NCBI GenBank assembly: GCA_036397095.1
Contig: DASWJQ010000060.1
Coordinates: 1 to 39,822, forward strand
Source: DASWJQ01 sp036397095
GTDB taxonomy: Bacteria; Chloroflexota; Anaerolineae; Anaerolineales; E44-bin32
Direction of reading: 5' to 3'
Length of the DNA stretch: 39,822 nucleotides
Shown here one piece after another: positions 21,951-30,898 of this stretch. Position 1 is the stretch's first letter, and every line of letters begins with the position of its first letter. A model generated the notes under the pieces. That model ran no database searches and was not told the origin of the DNA. It saw only the letters and a list, made by a program, of their open reading frames with translations. The position numbers and the translations under genes are program-made.

Positions 21951-22514
21951 TTACGAAATCAAGTAGATGGCCGGGTAGAAGAACACCCAGACCACATCGA
22001 TAAAGTGCCAGTACTTAACGACCGCTTCGGTGCCCCAGTGTTCAGGTTCGGCCATCCGGCCCCGCCGCTGACTTAATAGCAACAGCCCAATCATGAGCAG
22101 GCCCGTCAGGACGTGGAAGGCGTGCATTCCGGTCATGATGAAAAAGATCGAGCCGAAACCGCCCTCGGGGGGGAAGAGCTGAAAGGCCTCCCGCCACTCA
22201 ACGCCCACCCCGGCAAGAAAGACCAGGCCCAGGCCCAGCGTCATCAACAGCCAACGCCGCCGGACCAAGCCTCGCCCGGCGGCATGGGCGGCTTCGGCGC
22301 GATAGGCCGTCAGACTGCTGAGCAAGAGCAGGCTGGTGATGGCTAAGCCAATCGTCTGGTTGAGGTGCTGGGGGCGCATCGCCCCCTGTAAGTACAGGCG
22401 GGCCCAGAGCAGGGCGGCGAATACCGTCGATTCGGAGATGATGAAGAACCACAGTCCCAGCCGGTTGATATAGCGCCGGCTGTAATCGCTGGCGACCTGC
22501 ACGTGGGAGCTCAC
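21951..22514 (-). CDS. coxC: Mirror copy: cytochrome c oxidase subunit III
   Basis: Exact inverted copy of 17309-17872. The GTG start at 22512-22514 overlaps the subunit IV stop. Confidence 0.9.
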   Translation of the reverse strand: MSSHVQVASDYSRRYINRLGLWFFIISESTVFAALLWARLYLQGAMRPQHLNQTIGLAITSLLLLSSLTAYRAEAAHAAGRGLVRRRWLLMTLGLGLVFLAGVGVEWREAFQLFPPEGGFGSIFFIMTGMHAFHVLTGLLMIGLLLLSQRRGRMAEPEHWGTEAVVKYWHFIDVVWVFFYPAIYLIS

Positions 22515-22720
22515 TCGGCACGTCCTTGGTGGCGCAATTGCCCGATATGCATGAAGAAGATCACGATCAGGCCGGCCTTGAGAATTGCGGTCAGGATCAG
22601 CCAGGGCAGCGCCGGCCGGACGATGGCGCTCAGGGCAAACTCGGCCGCCGTCAGCATGGCCAATCCAGCAAACACCCACCACCCGGTGCGGGCCCGCTGC
22701 CGTTCATCCTTCTCCGACAA
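22511..22720 (-). CDS. Mirror copy: cytochrome c oxidase subunit IV
   Basis: Exact inverted copy of 17103-17312, starting at TTG 22718-22720. Confidence 0.82.
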   Translation of the reverse strand: MSEKDERQRARTGWWVFAGLAMLTAAEFALSAIVRPALPWLILTAILKAGLIVIFFMHIGQLRHQGRAE

Positions 22721-22740
22721 GCACCACCTCCCCGGATTCG

Positions 22741-24573
22741 CTAGGCGACATGCTCGGCCCCAGAGGCTTCCATGGGCGGCCCTAGGCGGGCATGGGTCGG
22801 ATCCGGCATCCCATAGCCATAGGGCGGCCCGACTACCCGCGGCTGGCGCTCGAAGTTGGCATGGGGCGGTGGAGAGGCCGTCATCCACTCCAGTGTCAGT
22901 GCGCCCCACGGGTTCTCCCCTGCCCGTTCGCCGCGGCGCCAGCCGTAGGCCAAATTGAAGACGAAGAACAGGAAGGACGCCCCAAGCACGAAGGCACTAA
23001 GGCTGACCCAGACATTGACCGACGTCAGCTGCGGCAGATACTGCGCCACGCGGCGGTTCATCCCGTTCAGGCCCAACCAGAACATGGGGAAGAACGTAGC
23101 GTTGAAGGAGACAAAGATCCACCAGAAGTGCAGCCGGCCGAGCCACTCCGGGATCAGCCGTCCCGTCATCTTGGGGAACCAGTAGTAGATGGCCGCCAGC
23201 ACGCCGAAAACTTGGGCACTGAGGATCGTGTAATGGAAGTGAGCCACCACCCAAAAAGTGTCCTGCAATTGATAGTCGGTCGGGACATCCGCCAGGAAGA
23301 CGCCGGTAATGCCGCCGATCAGGAAGTTGAAAATGACCCCCAATGCGAACAGCATTGGGGGTTTGAGGTTGAGCCGACCTTCCCAAATCGTTCCCAACGC
23401 TGACATGAAAACGAACCCGGTTGGAACCGAAATCATCTCGGTTGTGATCATGAAGGGGATGCGGTTCTGCGGCATCCCGGTGGTGAACATGTGGTGCGCC
23501 CACACCGTGAAGCTGAGAATGACAATGCCAAAGATGCCCGCCACCGCCCAGCGGTAGGCAAACAACGGCTTGCGCGAGAAGTGAGCGATCACCTCTAAGG
23601 CGACGCCGATGCCGGGGATGGCCATCACGTACACCGCAGGATGGGAGTAGAACCAGAAGATGTGTTGATACAGGATGGGGTCGCCGCCCTGGGCCGGCAG
23701 AAAAAAGCCCGTGCCGGCCAGCCGGTCCAGGGTCGCCATCAGCAGGGCGACAAAGATGAAGTTGGTCGCCAGCAGCGAAAGGATGGCGGTGGCAAACACC
23801 GACCAGACGAAAATCGGCAGCCGGCTCCAAGTCATGCCGGGGGCGCGCTTGGTAATGACCGTTGTCAGGAAGTTGACCGCCCCGACAATCGACGACAGGC
23901 CAAGCGTCATGAACGCCAGGTTGTAGAGCAGCTGCCCGCTTTGATTGGTAATGCTCAGCGGGGCATAGCCCGTCCAACCGCTGTCCCATCCTCCGAAAAA
24001 CCACGAGCCCAGCAACAACAGCGGCACCATTGGCGTCAGCCAAAAGCTCAGGGCATTCATGCGGGGGAAGGCCATGTCGTCGGCCCCGAGCATGATCGGC
24101 ATGATGTAGTTGCCGAACGGCCCCATGATGATGGTGATGGCGACGGCGATCATGAACATTCCGTGGAGGCTCATCACCTGGTTGTAGGTGGCCGGGTCCA
24201 TCACAAAGCGAAACGGCCCGAGCAGTTCGGTTCGAATCAACATGGCGAACAGCCCGCCGACCAGCAGCATGCCGGTGAACATCACCAGGTACTGGATTCC
24301 GATCACCTTGTGGTCGGTGTCGAAGTGGAAATAACGGCGCCAGCCCGTGACCTGATACGGCCCGGCCTCCAGCCCGAACCACTCCCGCGCCCACAACTCC
24401 CAGACACCGACCCCTAGCAGCCAGCCGGTCAGACCGAACAGATAGCCGACCGCCAGCGAGGTTTCCTCCTCCCAAGCGGATAAACCGAGGACCAGGCGAA
24501 CAGCGGCGACCAGACCGGCGCCCAACGCAAACCCGGCCAGGCCGCCGATCAGCCCGTTACGAACGGCTCGCAT
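22741..24573 (-). CDS. coxA: Mirror copy: cytochrome c oxidase subunit I (A2 type)
   Basis: Exact inverted copy of 15250-17082, including the YSHPAVY signature. The internal terminator-like hairpin falls at 23326-23352. Confidence 0.93.
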   Translation of the reverse strand: MRAVRNGLIGGLAGFALGAGLVAAVRLVLGLSAWEEETSLAVGYLFGLTGWLLGVGVWELWAREWFGLEAGPYQVTGWRRYFHFDTDHKVIGIQYLVMFTGMLLVGGLFAMLIRTELLGPFRFVMDPATYNQVMSLHGMFMIAVAITIIMGPFGNYIMPIMLGADDMAFPRMNALSFWLTPMVPLLLLGSWFFGGWDSGWTGYAPLSITNQSGQLLYNLAFMTLGLSSIVGAVNFLTTVITKRAPGMTWSRLPIFVWSVFATAILSLLATNFIFVALLMATLDRLAGTGFFLPAQGGDPILYQHIFWFYSHPAVYVMAIPGIGVALEVIAHFSRKPLFAYRWAVAGIFGIVILSFTVWAHHMFTTGMPQNRIPFMITTEMISVPTGFVFMSALGTIWEGRLNLKPPMLFALGVIFNFLIGGITGVFLADVPTDYQLQDTFWVVAHFHYTILSAQVFGVLAAIYYWFPKMTGRLIPEWLGRLHFWWIFVSFNATFFPMFWLGLNGMNRRVAQYLPQLTSVNVWVSLSAFVLGASFLFFVFNLAYGWRRGERAGENPWGALTLEWMTASPPPHANFERQPRVVGPPYGYGMPDPTHARLGPPMEASGAEHVA

Positions 24574-24606
24574 TCGTTGGCTCCTCCTTGTGCCTTGGGA
24601 ACGGAA

Positions 24607-25356
24607 CTAATCACCCGCCTGGCTGGCGGCCCAGGCTTCGAAATCCGGCTGGGCCAACACTTCCACGCCCGTTCGCATGCGGGCGTGCCCCGTCCCGCAC
24701 ATTTCGGCGCACTGCACCCGTAGGTTGAAATCGTCCTCAAAGCTGCCGACGTAGGTCGGCGTAATGTAGAGCGTGTTGATCTGGCCCGGGATGGCATCCA
24801 GCTTCATGCGGAAGGCCGGCACCCAGAAGGAGTGAATCACATCGCGTGATTCGATCTCAAACCGAACGCGCTGATCGACCGGCAGCACCAGGGCTTCGGG
24901 GTCATTCAGCGTGAAGCCGTAGTCGACGTAGCTGTACGTCCACTGCCACTGGGCCGCCTCAACCACCACGGTCAGGTCGGCTGGCTCGCCGCTGCTGAGC
25001 TCCCGGATTCCCATGAGGCCAGGATTGATGACGATGAAGATGGCCAGGCCGGAGGTGACGATTAGCCAGGGCCAGGTGACGGTTCCAGCTGTCAAAATCG
25101 GCGGCCCGACCTGATTGGCATCATCGCTACGAAAGGCAAGGATCGCGTAAGCCATACCGGCCACGACCAGCGCCATGACCGGAATGGCCAGCTGCAGCAG
25201 GAAAACAAAGGCGTCGTCGATCAGCTTGCCTTCGGCCGACGCCTGCAGCGGGAACGGATCAACTTGAAAGACGAGCCATTCCCCGACAGCAGTCAGCCCC
25301 AGCCATAACAGGCCGGCAAGTCCCAGGTGCTTGCGCTCTCCTTGCGTGCTCTCCAT
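24607..25356 (-). CDS. coxB: Mirror copy: cytochrome c oxidase subunit II
   Basis: Exact inverted copy of 14467-15216 with all CuA ligands. Confidence 0.92.
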   Translation of the reverse strand: MESTQGERKHLGLAGLLWLGLTAVGEWLVFQVDPFPLQASAEGKLIDDAFVFLLQLAIPVMALVVAGMAYAILAFRSDDANQVGPPILTAGTVTWPWLIVTSGLAIFIVINPGLMGIRELSSGEPADLTVVVEAAQWQWTYSYVDYGFTLNDPEALVLPVDQRVRFEIESRDVIHSFWVPAFRMKLDAIPGQINTLYITPTYVGSFEDDFNLRVQCAEMCGTGHARMRTGVEVLAQPDFEAWAASQAGD

Positions 25357-25680
25357 CCCGCTGTCCCCAATCTCCTCCTTGATGGTCGGCAACCCTGCCG
25401 CGTCGATGCGGGCAGCCCAGGACGATGGACCACCCAGTCTGCCGTTGTTCCTGTCAACGGGCCAATGGATTCCCGATAGATGCTGCCTGGGATGAAGCTG
25501 GGATCTGCTGGCTCCGCGCAACCGGTCAGGTGCAGCCGGATCGGGCAAACCGGCCAGCCGCCAGTCGCTTTGATGTTAGTCAGCCCAGCGGGCATTGGCT
25601 ATCGGGCGGAGGGCTGATCTTGGGATGAAGAGTGGGTCGACCGTTTGGGGGAGGTTTTTACGCCGCTCGACGAAGCGTGG
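25357..25680. other. Mirror copy: intergenic region before cox operon
   Basis: Inverted copy of 14143-14466. The isolated TTGACA is at 25452-25457 on the minus strand, and no gene is seen. Confidence 0.5.
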
Positions 25681-26328
25681 TCAGGACTTCGTGGAGGCCA
25701 GCAAGCCGAGTTTGGCCGCCAGTGCGACGGCCTCCGCCCGGTTGGCGGCGCCCAGCTTCTTGTACAGGTTGCGCAGGTGAGATTTGACCGTACTGGGGGC
25801 GATCGACAAGCGTAGTCCAATCTGGGCATTGGTAGCGCCGCTTGCCAGAGCGGCCAGCACCTGCTGCTCGCGCCGTGAAACCCCGGTCTCGCTGGCCGTC
25901 GGCGCCATGCGGGCCCGCCGAACCACCTGGGGCGTCACTTCGGGCGACAGATATCCATGCCCGGCGGCCACGTGCCGGACGGCGTCCACCAATTCCTCGG
26001 GTTCGGCGTTCTTGAGCAGGTAGCCATCGGCGCCGGCGTCGAGGGCGCCAGCCAGGTCCTCGTCGCGTTCGGACACGGTCAGCATCAGTACTGGCACACT
26101 AGTTTCCGCTTTGATTCGGCGGACCGCCTCGATGCCGCCGCCTTGCGGCATATGCACATCCATGAGCACAATGTCCGGCTTCTCTGACAGAGTCAAGTGC
26201 ACAGCGCGTTCAGCATCCTCGGCCTCACCAACCAAAGTAAGTTCAGGCAGTTCACTCAGGAGCTCCACCAGGCCTCGCCGGAAAAGGGCATGGTCATCGG
26301 CTATCAAGACCCGCAGAACGTCGCCCAT
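25681..26328 (-). CDS. Mirror copy: NarL/FixJ-type response regulator
   Basis: Exact inverted copy of 13495-14142, one base after the kinase stop codon. Confidence 0.9.
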   Translation of the reverse strand: MGDVLRVLIADDHALFRRGLVELLSELPELTLVGEAEDAERAVHLTLSEKPDIVLMDVHMPQGGGIEAVRRIKAETSVPVLMLTVSERDEDLAGALDAGADGYLLKNAEPEELVDAVRHVAAGHGYLSPEVTPQVVRRARMAPTASETGVSRREQQVLAALASGATNAQIGLRLSIAPSTVKSHLRNLYKKLGAANRAEAVALAAKLGLLASTKS

Positions 26329-26329
26329 C

Positions 26330-28153
26330 TCACTCAGCCTCCACCAGTACGGTGCGCGGCAAGCGCACCGTCAGGCGGGTCCCTTGAGCCGGCCGGCTCT
26401 GCAACTGCAGCTCTGCTCCCAACAGTTCGGCCCGTTCACGCATGATCTGCAGGCCATGCCGGTGAATCGGGGCTACCTCTTGTGGGTCGAACCCAATGCC
26501 ATCATCGATGACCGCCAGGACCAACCAGTGGGCATTCATACTCCACGATACCTGCACGGTGCTGGCGGCGGCATGCTTACGGACATTCGCCAGCGCCTCC
26601 TGCAGGATGCGCAGCAATTGGGATTGAACTTCGGGACTCAGCCGCAAGTCTGGCGCCGCCGTCGCTTGGATTCTGAGTCGGCTGAGGGCCTCAAAGTCCT
26701 GATAGATTTGGGTCAGCCACGCCTCCAGGGAACCATCGGAACCTTCTAGACGCAAGCCGTCGATTGCTTCGCGCGCATCGATATAGGCATCCGCCAGACG
26801 CTGCTTGACCTCCGCAAGGCCATCCGCGGCCCGCTCGGACGTCCCCGCGGCTAACCACACCTGAACCTGATTGACCTTTAACTTCAAATAGCCGAGGGTT
26901 TGCGCTAGACCGTCATGGATCTCACGCGCCAAACGAGCCCGCTCGGCCAATCCGGCCCGAAGCTCGGCTTGTTGGTACAGCCGGTGGTTGTGGACCAGCA
27001 AGGCCGCTTGTGCCGCCATCGCCTCGACGAAGCGCACTTGGTGTTCCGCCAGGTCATCCCGGTCGTCGCTCCAAACCAGCAAACTTCCCAGCCATCGATT
27101 GTCCCGCCAAAGGGGTGACACGACGATCGTCCGGCCTTGCCCATCCGACCCGTTCTGCGCTTGCCACGAATCGGCGACCAGCGAACTGTCGCCGTCCATC
27201 ACGCTCTGGGCCAGCCCGAGCAGCGCCGCTTCAGCCGGCGCCCCGCCGCCACCGATAACCACCGCCAGTTCCGGCTCGCCGGTCGATTGGCGGCTCAGGC
27301 AAATGGCGCCTCCCGCCAGATCGTAAACACTGACCACGTCGGTCAGCACCTGTGTCAACTGGCGCTCGAGGCCGCCTGCCTTCTCGACCTGCCGCAGCCG
27401 GTAGAGGGCACTCAGTTCACGGCTGCGCAGCCGGCTGCCCTCCAACGCAACCGACATCGCGTTGGCCATGGCCGTTAGCAGCTCCTGCTCCTCGGCCGTC
27501 GGCGGCGTAGGCTGTTCCAGGTAGATGTTGAGTACAGCGAATTTGCGCCCGGCGCTGCTAAGCGGCAGGCACACAACCTGCGCCACCTGGCTGGTTTCGA
27601 CGACCCGCTCCAACAAGGGGCAGGGTGCGCCCACCTCGGCGTGGCCAGCCCCGCAGGCGGCGCAGGCCGTCTGCACCGCCGGCGCCGCCAGATGCCGCTC
27701 CCAGGCGTGGAATTCTTCGGGGGTCAGTTGACCGTGATGGACAAGGGATTCGGGCGAGCCTGCCGCGTCGAAGCGAACGAGGGTTGTGCCCAGGGCCGGC
27801 AGGACCTCCAACGGCAGCGCCAGGATCGCCTCCAGCAGGGTGGCCTCATCGGCCGCTTCGGCCATGCGGTGCTCGACCCGGGCCAAAAACTCGAGCCGCT
27901 GGTTGGCCGCCTCGGTTTCGGCCACCTGCCGCCGCAGCGATGTCAACGCAAGCCAGGCCATTAACGGGCCGACCATGCCGTAAAACACCACCTGGGTCCA
28001 AAAGTGGGACCAGCGCGGCAGGAAGAACAGGTAGGCGTGCTCGATCCACTGATGCAGCAGCACCAGCACCAACGCCAGACCGGCGGCCTGCCAGCGCAAC
28101 CGGCCAATCCGTTGGTAGAGCGAGCGGCGTTTGCCTTCCTTATTGGCGCTCAT
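26330..28153 (-). CDS. Mirror copy: GAF-domain sensor histidine kinase
   Basis: Exact inverted copy of 11670-13493. Its promoter with spacer palindrome lies at 28168-28196 on the minus strand. Confidence 0.9.
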   Translation of the reverse strand: MSANKEGKRRSLYQRIGRLRWQAAGLALVLVLLHQWIEHAYLFFLPRWSHFWTQVVFYGMVGPLMAWLALTSLRRQVAETEAANQRLEFLARVEHRMAEAADEATLLEAILALPLEVLPALGTTLVRFDAAGSPESLVHHGQLTPEEFHAWERHLAAPAVQTACAACGAGHAEVGAPCPLLERVVETSQVAQVVCLPLSSAGRKFAVLNIYLEQPTPPTAEEQELLTAMANAMSVALEGSRLRSRELSALYRLRQVEKAGGLERQLTQVLTDVVSVYDLAGGAICLSRQSTGEPELAVVIGGGGAPAEAALLGLAQSVMDGDSSLVADSWQAQNGSDGQGRTIVVSPLWRDNRWLGSLLVWSDDRDDLAEHQVRFVEAMAAQAALLVHNHRLYQQAELRAGLAERARLAREIHDGLAQTLGYLKLKVNQVQVWLAAGTSERAADGLAEVKQRLADAYIDAREAIDGLRLEGSDGSLEAWLTQIYQDFEALSRLRIQATAAPDLRLSPEVQSQLLRILQEALANVRKHAAASTVQVSWSMNAHWLVLAVIDDGIGFDPQEVAPIHRHGLQIMRERAELLGAELQLQSRPAQGTRLTVRLPRTVLVEAE

Positions 28154-28167
28154 GCAACCTCACATTG

Positions 28168-28196
28168 ATTGTAGCGGCTGCCCGCTAGGCGGGCAA
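28168..28196 (-). promoter_or_regulatory. Mirror copy: promoter of the histidine kinase gene
   Basis: Inverted copy of 11627-11655 (TTGCCC, 17-base spacer, TACAAT). Confidence 0.45.
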
Positions 28197-28320
28197 AGGA
28201 CATGAGGGCGGGATTTCGTTACGACGACTTGGGGAGCCTCCTATGCCTGGCCTTGCACGCCAACCACACGAACTAGATCTCGCAGGCCTGCAACCGCATG
28301 TTTCACGGTCCAGCGGCCTC

Positions 28321-28339
28321 AAGCGGACCTCCGAGGCTT
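28321..28339. repeat. Mirror copy: palindromic repeat AAGCGGACCTCCGAGGCTT
   Basis: Inverted copy of 11484-11502. In this orientation it precedes the redoxin -10 box TACAAT (28354-28359). Confidence 0.6.
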
Positions 28340-28391
28340 GGCTCAACGCGCGCTACAATAACTGTCACCCGTGGAATGGGAGGAGGCGCCC

Positions 28392-28931
28392 ATGCGCAGA
28401 TTGGCATTGTTGGCCACCGTGGCGTTGATCATGGCGGCCTGCGCGCCAGCCGCTGGCGGCCCGCAAGTCGGCGATCCGGCCCCTGAGTTTTCGCTGCCCG
28501 ATACAAACGGCGACCCTGTCAGCCTGTCCGACTACACCCCAGGCCGCCCCGTGCTGCTCTACTTTCATATGGCCGTCGGTTGACCGCCTTGCCTGCAGCA
28601 GATCGTGGATCTGCAAGCTAGCACGGCCTACCAGTTGCTGGATGTTCCCCTGCTGAGCATCGCCTTTGACCCGCCCGCCCAGATGGCCCCGACGCGCCAA
28701 GAGTACGGCATCGCCATTCCCATGCTGACCGACCCTGACCATAGGGTGTCTGAGGCCTACGGCGTGCTCGAGTGGGCCGTCGCCAGTGGTGAGCCCGGTC
28801 ACACCTTCGTGCTGGTCGGCGCCGACGGGCGGATCGCCTGGATTCAGGACTACGGCGCGCCGCAGAACCGCGGGGTAATGTATGTCGATCCAGAGGAAAT
28901 CGCGGCGGAACTCGAGCAGGCGCTGGATTGA
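28392..28931 (+). CDS. Mirror copy: probable selenocysteine redoxin lipoprotein
   Basis: Exact inverted copy of 10892-11431, easiest to read here on the plus strand. ATG 28392 is preceded by GGGAGGAGG. The in-frame TGA is at 28581-28583, the resolving Cys codon TGC at 28590-28592 and the final TGA stop at 28929-28931. It gives no independent confirmation of the TGA. Confidence 0.78.
28588..28617 (+). promoter_or_regulatory. Mirror copy: SECIS-like hairpin
   Basis: Inverted copy of 11206-11235. Outer stem 28588-28592 with 28613-28617, inner stem 28600-28604 with 28608-28612, loop GTG 28605-28607. Confidence 0.6.
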
Positions 28932-28949
28932 GTAGAAGCGATGCTTTCA

Positions 28950-28962
28950 GACCTCGGAGGTC
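28950..28962. repeat. Mirror copy: short palindromic repeat
   Basis: Inverted copy of 10861-10873, just after the redoxin stop. Confidence 0.55.
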
Positions 28963-28992
28963 GGCAGACCTAAGGTAGACGGTTTGCCTCGC

Positions 28993-29020
28993 CACTGGTG
29001 ACGTCCGATGTCATCCAGTG
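28993..29020. terminator. Mirror copy: hairpin between convergent genes
   Basis: Inverted copy of 10803-10830. Confidence 0.38.
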
Positions 29021-29055
29021 CTCAAGATTCTTGGCCCCGGGGGTCACAAACATGC

Positions 29056-30147
29056 TCAGCCATCAATCCGATAAGCCCGCACCAACTCCTGCCGGCCGGG
29101 CAGTTCGATGCCCTCCATCGGCTCGGCGCCTTTGACTTTGACCTGCTGGAACGTCGCCTCGGACAGCAGGATCTGGCCGCCACTGGCGCGCTCCTGCAGC
29201 CGCTTGGCGACATTGACCACATCGCCGACCACCGTGTAATCCATCACGGCTTCCGAACCGATGTTACCCACCACGGCGTCCCCCGAGTGCAGGCCGATGC
29301 CCAGACCCAGACCCTCGAAGTCCGCTCTGTGCTTCTTACGCAGGCCGACAAAACGCCGCTGCATCTCGAGCGCGGTGTCCAACGCCCGCTGCGCATCGTC
29401 TTGTTCGGCCACCGGCGCGCCGAAAAAGGTCATTAGGCCGTCACCCAGGTATTTGTCAAACGTGCCGTGGTGCAGGAAGACTACCTCGCTCAAGGATTCA
29501 AAGATTGTGTTCAGCGCCGTGATGACTTCCGGCGCCGAGTGCTGCTCGGTGAAGCGGGTGAAGCCGCGGATGTCGGCGAACAGCACCGTAACCGCCCGTA
29601 GTTCACCGCCCAGCCGCATATGGCGTTCGGGGTCTTGCAGGATGACATCGGCCACGTCCTCGGCAACGTAACGATTGAGCACCTGGCGCAGCAACCGGTT
29701 GCGCGATTCGACCTCGTCGTGCAGCCGCTTGATGCGCAGCAGCGAGCGCACCCGCGTCATCAATACCACCGCGTTGTAGGGTTTGCTGACGAAATCGTCG
29801 GCGCCGGATTCGAGCGCCTTGAGTTTCTCGTCCTCGCTGTCGAGGGCAGTCACAATGACAATCGGTACGAAGCGGGTCTTGGGGTGGGCCTTGAGTTCGC
29901 GGCACAGCGTCAGCCCATCCATGCGCGGCATCTGAATATCGGCCAGCGTCAAGTCGGGGGGATCAGCCAATGCGGCCTCAAGCGCCTCGCGCCCATCGGC
30001 CGCCGTCACCACGTCGCAGCCCGAGCTGGTCAGATAGGCCTTGAGCAGGTCACGGTTGAGCCAATCGTCGTCAACGATCAGAATGCGGGGTGGGCGGTCG
30101 AGGATCCGCCTGAGGTCGACCGCCTCCTGGCGAGGACCAACTTCCAT
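29056..30147 (-). CDS. Mirror copy: response regulator with nucleotide cyclase domain
   Basis: Exact inverted copy of 9676-10767. Confidence 0.9.
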   Translation of the reverse strand: MEVGPRQEAVDLRRILDRPPRILIVDDDWLNRDLLKAYLTSSGCDVVTAADGREALEAALADPPDLTLADIQMPRMDGLTLCRELKAHPKTRFVPIVIVTALDSEDEKLKALESGADDFVSKPYNAVVLMTRVRSLLRIKRLHDEVESRNRLLRQVLNRYVAEDVADVILQDPERHMRLGGELRAVTVLFADIRGFTRFTEQHSAPEVITALNTIFESLSEVVFLHHGTFDKYLGDGLMTFFGAPVAEQDDAQRALDTALEMQRRFVGLRKKHRADFEGLGLGIGLHSGDAVVGNIGSEAVMDYTVVGDVVNVAKRLQERASGGQILLSEATFQQVKVKGAEPMEGIELPGRQELVRAYRIDG

Positions 30148-30181
30148 CAAGTTTGCTCCGGCGGGCTAACCGCCGCACCGG

Positions 30182-30883
30182 TCACGCCAGACTGCCGCTG
30201 GCGATGGCCTTCTTGACTTCGCCAATGGCCTGGGTGACCTTGATGTCCTTGGGACAGGCCGTGGTGCAGTTGAATATCGTGCGGCAGCGCCACACGCCAA
30301 ACTGCTCGTTGAGGATCGAAAGTCGTTCGGGCGCTGCCTGATCGCGGTCATCGAAGATGAACCGGTGCGCTAGCACGATGGCGGCCGGCCCGACATATTC
30401 ATCATCCGCCCAGAAGGACGGGCAGGAAGTGGTGCAGGCGGCGCACAGGATGCACTTGGTGGTGTCGTCGTAGCGTGCCCGTGCTTCGGGGGACTGGATC
30501 CGCTCACCCTCCGGCGGGGCACTGTCGTTAACCAGGTAGGGCATGATGCTGCGGTAGTGGGCAAAGAAGGGCTCCATGTCCACCACCATATCCTTGATCA
30601 CCGGCATGCCCAGGATCGGTTCGACGGTTATGTCACTGCCGAATTCGCGCACGAGCGCCTTGCACGCCAGCCGGTTGACGCCGTTGACGCGCATAGCGTC
30701 CGAGCCGCAGATGCCGTGCTCGCACGACGAACGATAGGTGAGTGTGCCGTCCTGCTGCCATTTGACCTGGTGCAGCAAGTCCAGCACGCGGTCGCTTGGC
30801 TCAGCCTCGACCGTGTAGCCCGCGTAGTACGGCTTGTCGTCGGTCTCGGGGTTGTAGCGCAGAATCCGCAGGTTGACTTGCAT
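30182..30883 (-). CDS. sdhB: Mirror copy: succinate dehydrogenase iron-sulfur subunit
   Basis: Exact inverted copy of 8940-9641 with all cluster ligands. Confidence 0.93.
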   Translation of the reverse strand: MQVNLRILRYNPETDDKPYYAGYTVEAEPSDRVLDLLHQVKWQQDGTLTYRSSCEHGICGSDAMRVNGVNRLACKALVREFGSDITVEPILGMPVIKDMVVDMEPFFAHYRSIMPYLVNDSAPPEGERIQSPEARARYDDTTKCILCAACTTSCPSFWADDEYVGPAAIVLAHRFIFDDRDQAAPERLSILNEQFGVWRCRTIFNCTTACPKDIKVTQAIGEVKKAIASGSLA

Positions 30884-30898
30884 CGGCGCTCCTAGCTC